Positions 55,238 through 64,000 of a DNA stretch of 64,000 nt are shown in pieces (the stretch's first letter is position 1; the number at the start of each line of letters is the position of its first letter). This DNA is from Plasmopara viticola (lineage: Eukaryota; Oomycota; Peronosporomycetes; Peronosporales; Peronosporaceae). The notes below the pieces were generated by a model. The model did no database searches. It saw nothing but the letters and a program-made list of their open reading frames with translations, and had not been told where the DNA came from. Location of the stretch: NCBI GenBank assembly GCA_001695595.3, contig MBPM02000006.1, positions 496,001 to 560,000 on the forward strand. Reading direction: 5' to 3'. The position numbers were made by a program, and so were the translations under genes.

Positions 55238-56590
55238 TCATCGTCGACTGTAGAGCTTATCGCTCGTATGGCTTTGACGTGACGAGCGCGTGTGCTTGAG
55301 CAGCAACGATGCTTGAGTGGTACCTGGAGTGACCAACGATCTAGTGCACACCAGCGTCGAGTTAGTGCAAATCGAACAAAGAATGTTTTTGCAAGACATA
55401 CTTGATATATGGCTCCAACTGCGTGATTGTCCACTTTTCTTGTGTCTGAAAAAGCTGTTCAAAGCGTTTTTTGGGTTCGGGAGACAAGCAATCTTCGGGA
55501 AAGTACACGATGCGAGTCGGTTTGCCAGCCTTTTGAGGTTTGATCAGCGCAAGCCCACGAAGCATTTCTAGATTGACCTTGACGCAGTCAGGAACGCGTA
55601 GTTTCCACTTTTCCATAAATCGATCGAGGTCCCACCCCGCATCCAGTGGATTGAAAGCCACGTGGTGTTGTCGAGCCACAAATTGCGCTTCTGCCATCTG
55701 TTCGTCAAACAATGCCTTTGCTTGGAACGTCGCCACTTTCACCGCATCGAACGCGCAGTACTCCTTTCCATCGACGACCTTTACTGATCCATACAGTTGA
55801 CAGCATTGACGTATGGCTACCAACGGCTCCTTGAGCTCGTGGCAAAAACGCTCAATGGGTACACCTGGCTCGGTCAACACCTGCCAATTGTGTTGTAAAA
55901 CGGTATCGAGCATATCGGTAAAGATCTGAGTCTGGTACGTTGGTCCGAGTAAATGCCATGCCCCAGCCTCTTCAAAAGCATGCAACTCGTTGAGCATCGC
56001 AAGGACCTCTTGCTCGCTGGTTTGTAGAGCAGTCATCAAGTCCTTTGTAGAGTACACTTTACTCAATTTCGCTCGTTTTACTTGCGCTGGATTGCGCTTG
56101 GAGTTTTCATACGGGGATTCGAGCAATAACGTTCGTAGTTTTGTCGAGTCAGGCACTTTAGGTTCAAGCTGTTTCAATAACAATAATAAGTATTGTCAGT
56201 ATTGTTCCGTGTCTGCTTTCTCAACTCTCAAACAGCATACCAGGTAGTGAAAGCGAGCAGCGCCTGGTACTTGAATTGTTTGCTTTTCCGTGGTCGATGC
56301 CGGCCCACTCCAGTCTGTGTGAGTGGTCAGAAGACGCAGATTCGACGTGTCTTCCTTCTTAATGTAAAAAGACTTGTCTTTCGTGCACAAGACGGCTCGA
56401 GCATCCGGTGCACCAACAATAAACACCCTACCATCACACATATATCCGTCACAATTACAATATCATGCTCTTGTAAATGGAACACGCACTTGCTGCCTGT
56501 GGCAATGGCGTGCTCGATCTCAGTATTCAGCTCTAGCAACTTGTACTTGTCTTCATTAAAGTCGACGGTCGTCACAAGCATCGTGTCCAT
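55238..56590 (-). CDS. DSCC1: Sister chromatid cohesion protein DCC1
   Basis: Subunit of the CTF18-DCC1-CTF8 alternative clamp loader, which loads PCNA during replication and supports sister-chromatid cohesion. Four exons: 56490-56590, 56241-56427, 55402-56168 and 55238-55340, giving 385 residues, close to the human length of about 393. N-terminus: YKLLELNTEIEHAI and AVLCTKDKSFYIKKEDTSNL, the hallmark of the family. Centre: VYSTKDLMTALQTSEQEVLAML helix-turn region and GAWHLLGPTYQ. C-terminal winged-helix part: LRGLALI, RFEQLFQTQEKWTITQLEPYIK, then the last exon with ASLLLKHTRSS and the final LYSRR. Donors are GTGCGT, GTATGC and GTATGT; the last intron uses GTATGT and TGCACTAG. All joins keep frame. 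Confidence 0.9.
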
Positions 56591-56664
56591 GGCGTATTGA
56601 CTCCAATGATAAGTACCATTATATTGCGACGTCGTATTAGGTTCGAATTTAAGCTAATTTTTAT

Positions 56665-57711
56665 TTAAGTTTTATTACAGTTAAGAATTACTTGAACAAC
56701 GGCTTCGAGTCTTCCTACCAGGTCTTGTCTTCCTTCCTTGCCAATAAGGTTGCAAATGTCAGGGCTATCAAATACTCGCTTCAGCTTGAGTAATAAAGGT
56801 AGCACTTTAAGTACTAATAATTGGGAGGCAGTGCCTTCAAGCTGGTCGCTCAGAACGCTCAGTAACGTGATCCCCAGTCTCAGTACTTCTGCGTACTCGG
56901 ACGCATCAAAGAAAAACGTACATCTCGGACACGTGTTACTATCAAACACTGCAGATGAGATCGGATCGAGAAGCTTTACCATCAAGTCTTTTAACAGAAG
57001 CAGCACACTTTCCAATTGATTCAAAAACACGTTTACATGCCGCTGACTAAAGTTTAGCAGCAAAACGAGCGCATAGACTCGAAAATTTGAAGCCTCTTCA
57101 GACAATGTCAACGCTGCTAATGCTCGCCTTGACGTCCTTCCTTTCCTCTCCATATCATTGCGCTCACTGTCGAGTGACAGCATTACATTGCGGTGCAAAT
57201 TTTTGACAACAGTAGGCAACACTTGCGCGATGGTCATCAGCATCTCTTCGTCGGCAATGACCACGATCCATCCAAGAACAAACAAGGCATCTCCTTGCAC
57301 CCACTGGTTCTTTCTCGTCACCATCTTTGTCACGCTCTGCACAATCTCCTCTCCATACAAGTCCAGCAATTGTTGGCCAGCCACTCTAGAAATACACAAC
57401 GAACCCACGGCAATGGCCGCCTTGCACTTCAAGAGCACGTCACGTGCACGCAGAGCCGCAATAATATTGTGTAAATGCAAATACTGGGGAGTCTCTGTCT
57501 TGTCGACATTGGCAACGACCAGTAGGCGGATTTCCATACTGATACTGTCCAGAGGCAACGCGGCAATCTCCGTCAGTGCATTCACAAATGCATGCTTTTC
57601 CTCGTTTTCTACATCGTGAACTGGATTCCACTGCAGACACCGCTGCAGCTGCTGGGCATACGCGACCAATGTCGCCGGCTCGGCCATTCTAAATTGGTGT
57701 GTGGTACACAT
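56665..57711 (-). CDS. Alpha-helical repeat (ARM/HEAT-like) protein, function unknown
   Basis: Single-exon frame of 348 residues (340 if the second ATG at 57687, MAEPATLV, is used). It is made of amphipathic leucine-rich helices in pairs, such as IIAALRARDVLLKCKAAIAVGSL, VTKMVTRKNQWVQGDALFVLGWI and VLRLGITLLSVLSDQL, which is the look of ARM/HEAT repeats. One CPRC pair occurs in the second half. I cannot name a family. It is probably a scaffold or transport-related protein. It lies 74 bp upstream of the DSCC1 start codon on the same strand (its start is further away). Confidence 0.6.
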   Translation of the reverse strand: MCTTHQFRMAEPATLVAYAQQLQRCLQWNPVHDVENEEKHAFVNALTEIAALPLDSISMEIRLLVVANVDKTETPQYLHLHNIIAALRARDVLLKCKAAIAVGSLCISRVAGQQLLDLYGEEIVQSVTKMVTRKNQWVQGDALFVLGWIVVIADEEMLMTIAQVLPTVVKNLHRNVMLSLDSERNDMERKGRTSRRALAALTLSEEASNFRVYALVLLLNFSQRHVNVFLNQLESVLLLLKDLMVKLLDPISSAVFDSNTCPRCTFFFDASEYAEVLRLGITLLSVLSDQLEGTASQLLVLKVLPLLLKLKRVFDSPDICNLIGKEGRQDLVGRLEAVVQVILNCNKT

Positions 57712-58787
57712 ATGTGTAAATATCAGGACACGGTGCTAATACTTCACTTCAAAATCATACCTTGCATTGATATTATCTCAGTACTCGCTTCGGTCCTGTG
57801 ATGTTCTGTGATAGCAGAAATATTGTTTACAGCTCCAGCTTTGAGTGTTTGTAAACGTGTTTTCATGTATTGTTGATTGAACATCACCGCTCATGCCATT
57901 ACTGCACATTTGAGCCAATTTACGAGTGCACCGTGAAGACATTATTGGGCAAAAATTGGGTGATTCTCATCGTTTGATACCCCCCGCAGTGACAAGAAAG
58001 CTCCAAGTCTAGCTTTTTCCGAGGGTACTGTGCAGTTTGTCATGGGCAAAGTCCTTGAGCTGCATTATAAGGCCGCGACGAACTGGATTGCGAAGTCTCG
58101 CACACGTTTGTCGCCTGCGATAATGCAGACGAGCGTTCCATATATGTACGACCATGCATTGCGATTGGTTTTATTTGGAAGAAAAGTATCGTACTTCAGT
58201 GTTCATCTGGCAAGGATCGACCAGGAACTTCTAATGAGCTAACTACTCAAATGAGAAATGGTGCTTGTTCGTCTTAGGGCGAGTCTTTGAACACTGATGA
58301 TGCATTGGTCGCACAACTGATGATCAACTTGATGGCAATTACTCGATCAGTAGTATCTAATCTTGATTTTCTAATGTTGATGTCTACAGCCTTAAATCGC
58401 TATTCTTGCGTAAGATACGTCGGCAGTAGCTCTTTCACTCTGCTACAAGTGGCTTCGTTTATTACGTCAAGAAATCGACGCGATGGAGCAGAAAATTCCA
58501 TCATTTAGACGGTGCTTCGTTTCGCGAGTCGGCTTTGATGCTTGCGCCAAACTTGTGCAACAATACTTTGCCTTGTAGATTCGTCTAAATAGCAAACACT
58601 CGCAGTGAATTTGCGGTATGATGGCACATTGTATCCCATTGTTGGAATCGATGGCGACCTGCGGATAACTTATCGAAAATGCGTTGCTTTCTTTTAATGT
58701 CATGGAAAATGATCTCGCCCCGCAAATTGCAAGCTGATTACTTTGACACTTGGTGTGAAGAAGAAAGTTTTCTATTTAAATGGTGCT
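57712..58787. other. Intergenic, no supported gene
   Basis: Two plus-strand frames (58030-58242 and 58287-58508) start with ATG but have no recognisable motif, and I found no splice join that makes a family member. They could be remains of a decayed gene. Confidence 0.4.
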
Positions 58788-59234
58788 TTAGTGCTTTTTT
58801 TTTCTCCGAAAAAGTTTTTTCAATAAGGCAATGACCTTTTTTTTAATCTTTCGTTGGGCGTGATATTTGTACCACCACGTATAACTCCAATAGAGTTTCT
58901 TACCAAATGCGTACTTTTTGATAAACCGGAGGTTTATCGGGTTGGCGCCAAACAGGTAGAGCCACACATACACGAGGTCTTTAAGTAGCGATGGTTTCTT
59001 GCTTCGTTCCTCCACCAAGCTGCCACGACTGTGCGGAATCGTTGCGATGGCGTTTTCTGGTTTCGCCACTGTTTTGAAGGATCCCGAGTCTTGCGCCGAG
59101 CGCATACGCCTTAGATGAGCCGAGTCGGAGAGCTTCTTGTCGGCGGCGGGGATGGCGTTGGCAGGGACATCATCTGCGAGAGCGTAAATCATTCCGACGG
59201 ACGCGAGTACACATAACACGAGTGCTTTCCGCAT
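58788..59234 (-). CDS. Secreted RxLR-like effector candidate (RRMR...EER)
   Basis: A 148-residue secreted protein. From the ATG at 59234, a signal peptide covers residues 1-20 (MRKALVLCVLASVGMIYALA). RRMR at 42-45 sits where oomycete host-targeted effectors carry RxLR (Leu replaced by Met), and EER follows at 75-77 after a Ser/Lys-rich spacer. The C-terminal half has aromatic segments (LVYVWLYLFGANP, YWSYTWWYKY) and ends in a very basic tail (KKLFRRKKKH) that might act as a nuclear or nucleolar signal. Known effectors with variant RxLR motifs occur in downy mildews. No host target can be inferred. The single exon and AT-rich flanks also fit an effector gene. Confidence 0.7.
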   Translation of the reverse strand: MRKALVLCVLASVGMIYALADDVPANAIPAADKKLSDSAHLRRMRSAQDSGSFKTVAKPENAIATIPHSRGSLVEERSKKPSLLKDLVYVWLYLFGANPINLRFIKKYAFGKKLYWSYTWWYKYHAQRKIKKKVIALLKKLFRRKKKH

Positions 59235-59808
59235 GGAAATACTCAAATGTCAGCAAGCGATGTGGCCCCAAAAGTTTTTTTTTTTCAAGTAGCAAGTCCA
59301 AGAGAATGTCACAAGGGTCAGATGGTGACCATATGATTCTAAGGAGGAATATACATATACAGCGTTTTTGCTTGATGGATTTGTAATTGTAAGAGGACAG
59401 CCATTCAGTAGATTAACATGCGCGATTCGCAGCTAAACACATGACACTGTTCTGCCCTTTCTTCTTTAAATGTACCAGTCGACTCGATATTCTTATTGAG
59501 GCACTAGCTGGCGAGCCAGAAAATGTCCCCATTAGAAAAGATAAGGTATTTCTCTGGCTCGACATTAAGTGCCTCATAATTACCTGGTTTTTAGGCAGTT
59601 CTTGTCAAGTCGCTGCTGTACCATCTGGTATTTCTTTGTGTTAATCCTAGTTTAAGCTCTAATTCAGCGTTTCTGTATGTTGTCACGTATCGCACAAAAT
59701 GTTAATATTCCTATTGTGCAACAAGTCACGCATTCAGTTGTCCGTCTTTTCTATAAAAAATTACGAATATGGATGAGCAACGAATCCTAAGACGTAGCGT
59801 AAGGTTGT
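59235..59808. other. Intergenic, no supported gene
   Basis: AT-rich region upstream of the effector candidate, presumably including its promoter. A 67-codon plus-strand frame (59441-59644) resembles nothing I know. Confidence 0.4.
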
Positions 59809-62800
59809 CTAGTCAGGCGACAAACGAAAAACTTCCTGTAGCTGCTGTTGACGAAGCTGCAGGTTCATGAGTCGATTTTGACGCATCTTGGTGGAAATAT
59901 CTTCCAATCGCGTGACGAGACGAAAGTGTGCAAACTCCGCGCTTGTTTGGTACTTTTTCCATCGGAGGAACCCCACGTACAGCTTTCTGTACCGCCAGTA
60001 AAACAGTATGCTATTCAACAGTTTTGCACTCGATGTCGCAACACTTTGGCTCCCAGATGGCTGCGCATCACGCCATTGCTCAAAGGCCGCTTGGATCGAT
60101 GCAACTTTATCTCGCTTCGTTACGCTTGCCGCGTTGCTATCTGTTCCTGGCTGCATGCGAGGATCAATTGCCATGCGACGAAGCCATCGACAAATTGCTA
60201 CGTAAAGGAGTTGAGTCGGATCGGTCACAAAGGCAGCGGTCTGACAAAGACAGTGCAGTGGATGAACCCTTGCAAGTTCTTGCTGCAACCACCACGGACC
60301 GATTAATTTCGGTTCGCTATTGTCATTTAAACCGTCACCATGTTGCTGCCAATCTTTTGCACCAATACTCGAATCTTCCAGTAGATATTCTTTTATTGTC
60401 GATTCCTCGACAATCTTCTTCATGGGTGCATTCCATTGAACAATGCCACTATCGCCGTGCCTCGTCGCAACTTCCTCGTTGGTCTGAACATCTTCTTCGT
60501 GCTCGTTGTTGGCAGTAATCCAGAGTCCGCTAGCGTGCAATGTGTCGTGATAGCGAATTGCCAGTATCCGCTTCAATGCCTCGACATTCAAGCGTCCGCG
60601 ACAATTCTCAAGTTGCGTTTCCTCGTCCTCCACCCCTGCAAAGTCCTTTTCATCATCCAAGTTACATACTTCGCCATCAAAGTCGTCAGAGCGGGAGCTT
60701 GAGCGTCTCTGAGGTACCACTACGGCATTGTATGTATCGTACTGATCTCGGAACCACGACGGAAGTGGCATCATGTCGTGGGTTGTTGCTTCGTGTCCAC
60801 AAAATCCACAAAGTTGTGGAAAAGCAGCATTGCCATCACTGCTCTCCTTAACAGGTTCGAAACTTTTACAACTACAACTTTTGTCATTTGCATCGCAGTG
60901 AAGAAACGCACGAGCACGTTTAGTTACGAGCACGTGCCGAATTAGTGTGCGCCACGCAAAAGAAGGCACGAGGTGAAGCGTGTAGTAGAAACAAGCCTGG
61001 CCTTCATATTCTGCCTCTAATTGACACGTTGAGTGCTGGATGAGAAAACACGCATTGTGTATACAACCTGCCGCGATCGCATACGAAACCGCAGTGTTGC
61101 CAAAGGCGTCGAGCGCATTCACGTCGCAATCCGATCGCTCGAGCAAGATTGTCATGATCTGCCGCGCTAACGCTACATTCGTGAAACATGCAGCACGATG
61201 CAGCAATGGCACTTCAACGCCATCGCCGGATAAACGTCCAGGGCTAAAGTGATTTTCTAATAGCAATAACGTCATTTTGGTATACACGCTCCCTGGATGT
61301 TTGGCTGCCGTATACAAACACTCGCTACTTTCCGTATCCGATAGATGCGTCATAATTGGAGCATACGCTTTAAGTATCCACGTCAAAGCATCCATTGAAG
61401 CAGCTTTGATTGCAGATAAAAGAACTGTGCGCATGGAAATACTTGGACGATAGTGTACGAGTGATAAGGCTTGCAAGTGCGAGACTTGATTGTGTGCTAC
61501 GGCAGAAAGCCATAGATTTCGACTTTGGGTACAGCGCTGGGATCTTACATAAGATGATTTTGCAACATTTTCATGGTTTTGCCAATATTTTTCATTGATT
61601 TCAACGATATTTCGTAGTAGGCCAAAAGTTGATACTTTCTTACGATCTTTCGCGATAAATTCCATTGATGTAGAATCCATCGTCTCGACGGCGTCGCATC
61701 GCTTGCCAGTCTCACCTTTTAGTAGAGAAAATCGGGACGCTAGCAGTTTATACAAATTATAATGCCCTAGCAGTCGACAGAGCTCCAGTGGAGTGCATTT
61801 ATTGTCAGCACACCAGCGTTCCTTGTCTTCGCTGAGAATGTGGTGCCAACTAACGTCAGCCAGGCATTGGTCAGATAGGCAAAAATTAGCAATTCGCATC
61901 GCATTCCACCGTGCAATACGGTAAAAGACACCTGTGTTTAACAGCACATTTTCGAAAAATTTGCACTTGCCCCAATTTGAATCGCAATCTGCCCAAAGGG
62001 TCAGTAACCGCTCCATTAAACCGACCGCGTCACTCGGAATCGCGTTTTGCACGATTAAATCTCGAATCAAATCACTCCTTTCATTCTCATCAAGATGTGG
62101 ATAAACTGCTTCTAAATAGATAGAGAATAAACCGTCTCCCAAGCTCTGGTTACTGCCATGAATCGATGCAGCAACAAAGTCTTTCCACCACACGCCACGT
62201 TCGATGCCCGGCAAGAGACGCTTGAGCAGCCACAACATGACATCGCATCGATCATGCACGTGGATCCACTGGACCATGGTCTTTCCTCCAACGCGTATCG
62301 TTCTCATCGCTGCAAAGAGCTTCCATCGATTACTTGACTCCTCAGCATGGTATACACGATCAAAGCAGAGTGTGGCAAGGTCAATCCCAAGATTAAAAGC
62401 GCAAATGTACACCATTGATCGCACAGAAGCAACTTTTCTATAGCGCAAACCTTGCAAATGCTTTTCATCCGTTGGAATAGAGTTACTAGTCAGCAACTGC
62501 ATTGCGCACGCAGTAAGAAACTTCCGCCCAAGGCGAGCTTGCTCAGTTAATGGATTCTCTTGAAAGTGGTAGGATAACGAATAGAACGCAAAGACCTTGT
62601 CCAGCAGCCTCTCAATCGAATGGCATCGTTCTAGAACAACGATCGCTTCATCAAACGATCCTCGTCGTAGTAGCCATGTAATCCAGCTCAAAGCCTTGGA
62701 CTGGATCCAGGCATCATCAAAATCCTCACTGCACTTCCAATAGTCCAAAAGTTCTTTCATACTTAGCCACACCCTTTCATTGTGCACTGTATACATCGTT

Positions 62801-64000
62801 CCATCCCTTTCAGAATCCTGAACCGACTGGGGAAGAATTGCGTCCACACAGAACTCAAGTAGCTCCCATACACATCGGTCGTGTCCAACCTGGTTCTTGT
62901 CGTCCAACCACTTGCACCCTGGACGCACTAACTCGCACAAGAAGTCTAAATGTTGCGTGCCGAGCTTCGCTTCTAGATCATGTCTTTTCATTGCAATTTT
63001 CCACGCCATGAACGTGTCCTGAATGCACTTCCATAGTGATGTCCCTTGCCGCCACGCTCGATCGTCTCCAGTCCGTTGCTCTTCCATCAACTTGCAAGTC
63101 GAAAGTTGCGCGTGCTTTGACCACAATTTGCACAATACAGCAAACTGCTTCTGAAGAAATAGCAGTGTGACAAACGTAAAACTCGACGCAACGTTCTCTA
63201 ATTCGCTCAATTGCAAAAGCACCACTTCCACCTCGTTTGCCATGGAAAGAGGTGTTGCTAAGCACCATTGTAAGAGCGTGGAAGCATCGAGTTGCCGAGC
63301 ACCGTGGTGCCGCAACAGGGGAACGATTTCCGGCCATCGGAGCGAGAATCGAAGACTCTCACCTAGCGCTGACGGAGCATACTCGTTTGTATGCGGTACA
63401 TTGTCCCAAACATGTTCGGGAGATGCTCCGTTCAAAAGCAGTAGCTTCACAATCGCCACTCGATTGGAAAAAGTCGATTCGGATTTCCATTCCAACGCAC
63501 ACAAACGCAATGCAAGCAACAAAGGAGACAAGGACGCAATATTGTCGTTGACAGATTGAGTGGCTTCCTCTTTGCACGAATTTATGGGCAGAAAACGTTG
63601 GCATTGAGGACACGCTCCACCATATTTTCGACACCCCCACTTTTCTTCCATGTCAAGTGGTTCCCAGTCGCGACATCGACCTCTTTCACTAGATCTTGTC
63701 TTCTTAAGTAACAAATCCTTGCGCTCGTTCGATCGCTGAGCCCAATACCAAAGTGCTTCACTTGGATGCTGAACGGTGTCCCAATCCAACCCTTTCTTTT
63801 GCAATTTTGTACACTTCGTGTCAATAACCTCTCTCGTGGAATCTTTTACTACGTTTTGATGCTTGCGGCACTGAAAGACAAGACCACAAGGCGCCCACGC
63901 GGCTTTGTACATATCTCTGTATTGCACGGAGTGAGCTGCAGAGCCCCAAATGTTTGCACCCAAGTCAATAAACCGTTGGACCAATTCACTGTCGTTCCTT
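59809..64000 (-). CDS. Large ankyrin-repeat protein, 5' end outside window
   Basis: Open frame of about 1396 residues with no in-frame ATG at its edge side, so it continues beyond 64000. Ankyrin-type units are spread through it: LVQRFIDLGANIWG, VAIVKLLLLNGASPEHVWD, a long divergent helical middle, then a cluster with MDALTWILKAYAP, TPLELCRLLGHYNLYKLLA, VPLLHRAACFTNVALARQIM and VNALDAFGNTAVSYAIAAGC. Cysteine groups suggest zinc binding: CRKYGGACPQC early, and CSCKSF...LCGFCGHEATTH after the last repeats. Near the C-terminus lies an IQ-like helix, VASIQAAFEQWRDAQ. Such proteins are usually scaffolds; no partner can be read. Confidence 0.75.
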   Translation of the reverse strand, partial: RNDSELVQRFIDLGANIWGSAAHSVQYRDMYKAAWAPCGLVFQCRKHQNVVKDSTREVIDTKCTKLQKKGLDWDTVQHPSEALWYWAQRSNERKDLLLKKTRSSERGRCRDWEPLDMEEKWGCRKYGGACPQCQRFLPINSCKEEATQSVNDNIASLSPLLLALRLCALEWKSESTFSNRVAIVKLLLLNGASPEHVWDNVPHTNEYAPSALGESLRFSLRWPEIVPLLRHHGARQLDASTLLQWCLATPLSMANEVEVVLLQLSELENVASSFTFVTLLFLQKQFAVLCKLWSKHAQLSTCKLMEEQRTGDDRAWRQGTSLWKCIQDTFMAWKIAMKRHDLEAKLGTQHLDFLCELVRPGCKWLDDKNQVGHDRCVWELLEFCVDAILPQSVQDSERDGTMYTVHNERVWLSMKELLDYWKCSEDFDDAWIQSKALSWITWLLRRGSFDEAIVVLERCHSIERLLDKVFAFYSLSYHFQENPLTEQARLGRKFLTACAMQLLTSNSIPTDEKHLQGLRYRKVASVRSMVYICAFNLGIDLATLCFDRVYHAEESSNRWKLFAAMRTIRVGGKTMVQWIHVHDRCDVMLWLLKRLLPGIERGVWWKDFVAASIHGSNQSLGDGLFSIYLEAVYPHLDENERSDLIRDLIVQNAIPSDAVGLMERLLTLWADCDSNWGKCKFFENVLLNTGVFYRIARWNAMRIANFCLSDQCLADVSWHHILSEDKERWCADNKCTPLELCRLLGHYNLYKLLASRFSLLKGETGKRCDAVETMDSTSMEFIAKDRKKVSTFGLLRNIVEINEKYWQNHENVAKSSYVRSQRCTQSRNLWLSAVAHNQVSHLQALSLVHYRPSISMRTVLLSAIKAASMDALTWILKAYAPIMTHLSDTESSECLYTAAKHPGSVYTKMTLLLLENHFSPGRLSGDGVEVPLLHRAACFTNVALARQIMTILLERSDCDVNALDAFGNTAVSYAIAAGCIHNACFLIQHSTCQLEAEYEGQACFYYTLHLVPSFAWRTLIRHVLVTKRARAFLHCDANDKSCSCKSFEPVKESSDGNAAFPQLCGFCGHEATTHDMMPLPSWFRDQYDTYNAVVVPQRRSSSRSDDFDGEVCNLDDEKDFAGVEDEETQLENCRGRLNVEALKRILAIRYHDTLHASGLWITANNEHEEDVQTNEEVATRHGDSGIVQWNAPMKKIVEESTIKEYLLEDSSIGAKDWQQHGDGLNDNSEPKLIGPWWLQQELARVHPLHCLCQTAAFVTDPTQLLYVAICRWLRRMAIDPRMQPGTDSNAASVTKRDKVASIQAAFEQWRDAQPSGSQSVATSSAKLLNSILFYWRYRKLYVGFLRWKKYQTSAEFAHFRLVTRLEDISTKMRQNRLMNLQLRQQQLQEVFRLSPD

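Noticed and set aside
58030..58508. Two short plus-strand frames as a spliced gene
   Set aside because: I found no joining splice sites that yield a recognisable protein.
1..64000. CRISPR arrays, bacterial operons or prophage
   Set aside because: No regularly spaced repeats or bacterial gene order; spliceosomal introns and gene families show a eukaryotic nuclear genome.

Overview
The window looks like nuclear DNA from an oomycete, probably a plant pathogen of the downy mildew/Phytophthora kind; this is inference. Support: compact genes with very short introns (about 55-100 bp, many with GTRNGT donors), many tyrosine-kinase-like (TKL) kinases, protein families shared with oomycetes, and a small secreted protein with a signal peptide, an RxLR-like RRMR motif and an EER motif. 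I cannot name the species.

Layout. 0-3 kb: a TKL kinase fragment (+) and a two-PH-domain protein (-). 3-18 kb: about 15 kb of AT-rich, gene-poor DNA with a short LINE derivative, a diverged tandem duplication, a perfect 23-bp hairpin and a decayed 3' end of an 18S rRNA gene. 18-27.4 kb: RRP8 rRNA methyltransferase, an SLC35F6-like transporter, an IQ-motif protein, two adjacent LINE derivatives and an eIF2alpha-type kinase. 27.4-37.6 kb: a second gene-poor block with a 319-bp insertion flanked by 16-bp direct repeats and a decayed endonuclease/reverse-transcriptase LINE. 37.6-57.7 kb: a dense cluster with intergenic gaps often below 100 bp (WD40 protein, diacylglycerol-lipase-like lipase, PX-AGC kinase, RPAC2, pterin-carbinolamine dehydratase, acetylornithine deacetylase, a tandem MAP kinase with WW domains, a secreted membrane protein, tRNA 2'-phosphotransferase, APC13-like protein, TKL kinase, DSCC1, a helical-repeat protein). 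57.7-64 kb: the RxLR-like effector candidate and a large ankyrin protein cut by the window edge.

Most cluster genes are housekeeping or signalling genes with no operon-like logic. Several share very short divergent intergenic regions (RPAC2 with an unknown acidic protein; TPT1 with APC13) that probably act as two-way promoters. Five genes carry six protein-kinase domains. The most unusual gene is the 1158-residue protein at 47868-51442, with two complete TEY-type MAP kinase domains in series followed by two WW domains, the second one degenerate.

Exon structures were worked out by hand from reading frame, splice signals and family resemblance, and were not checked against transcripts.
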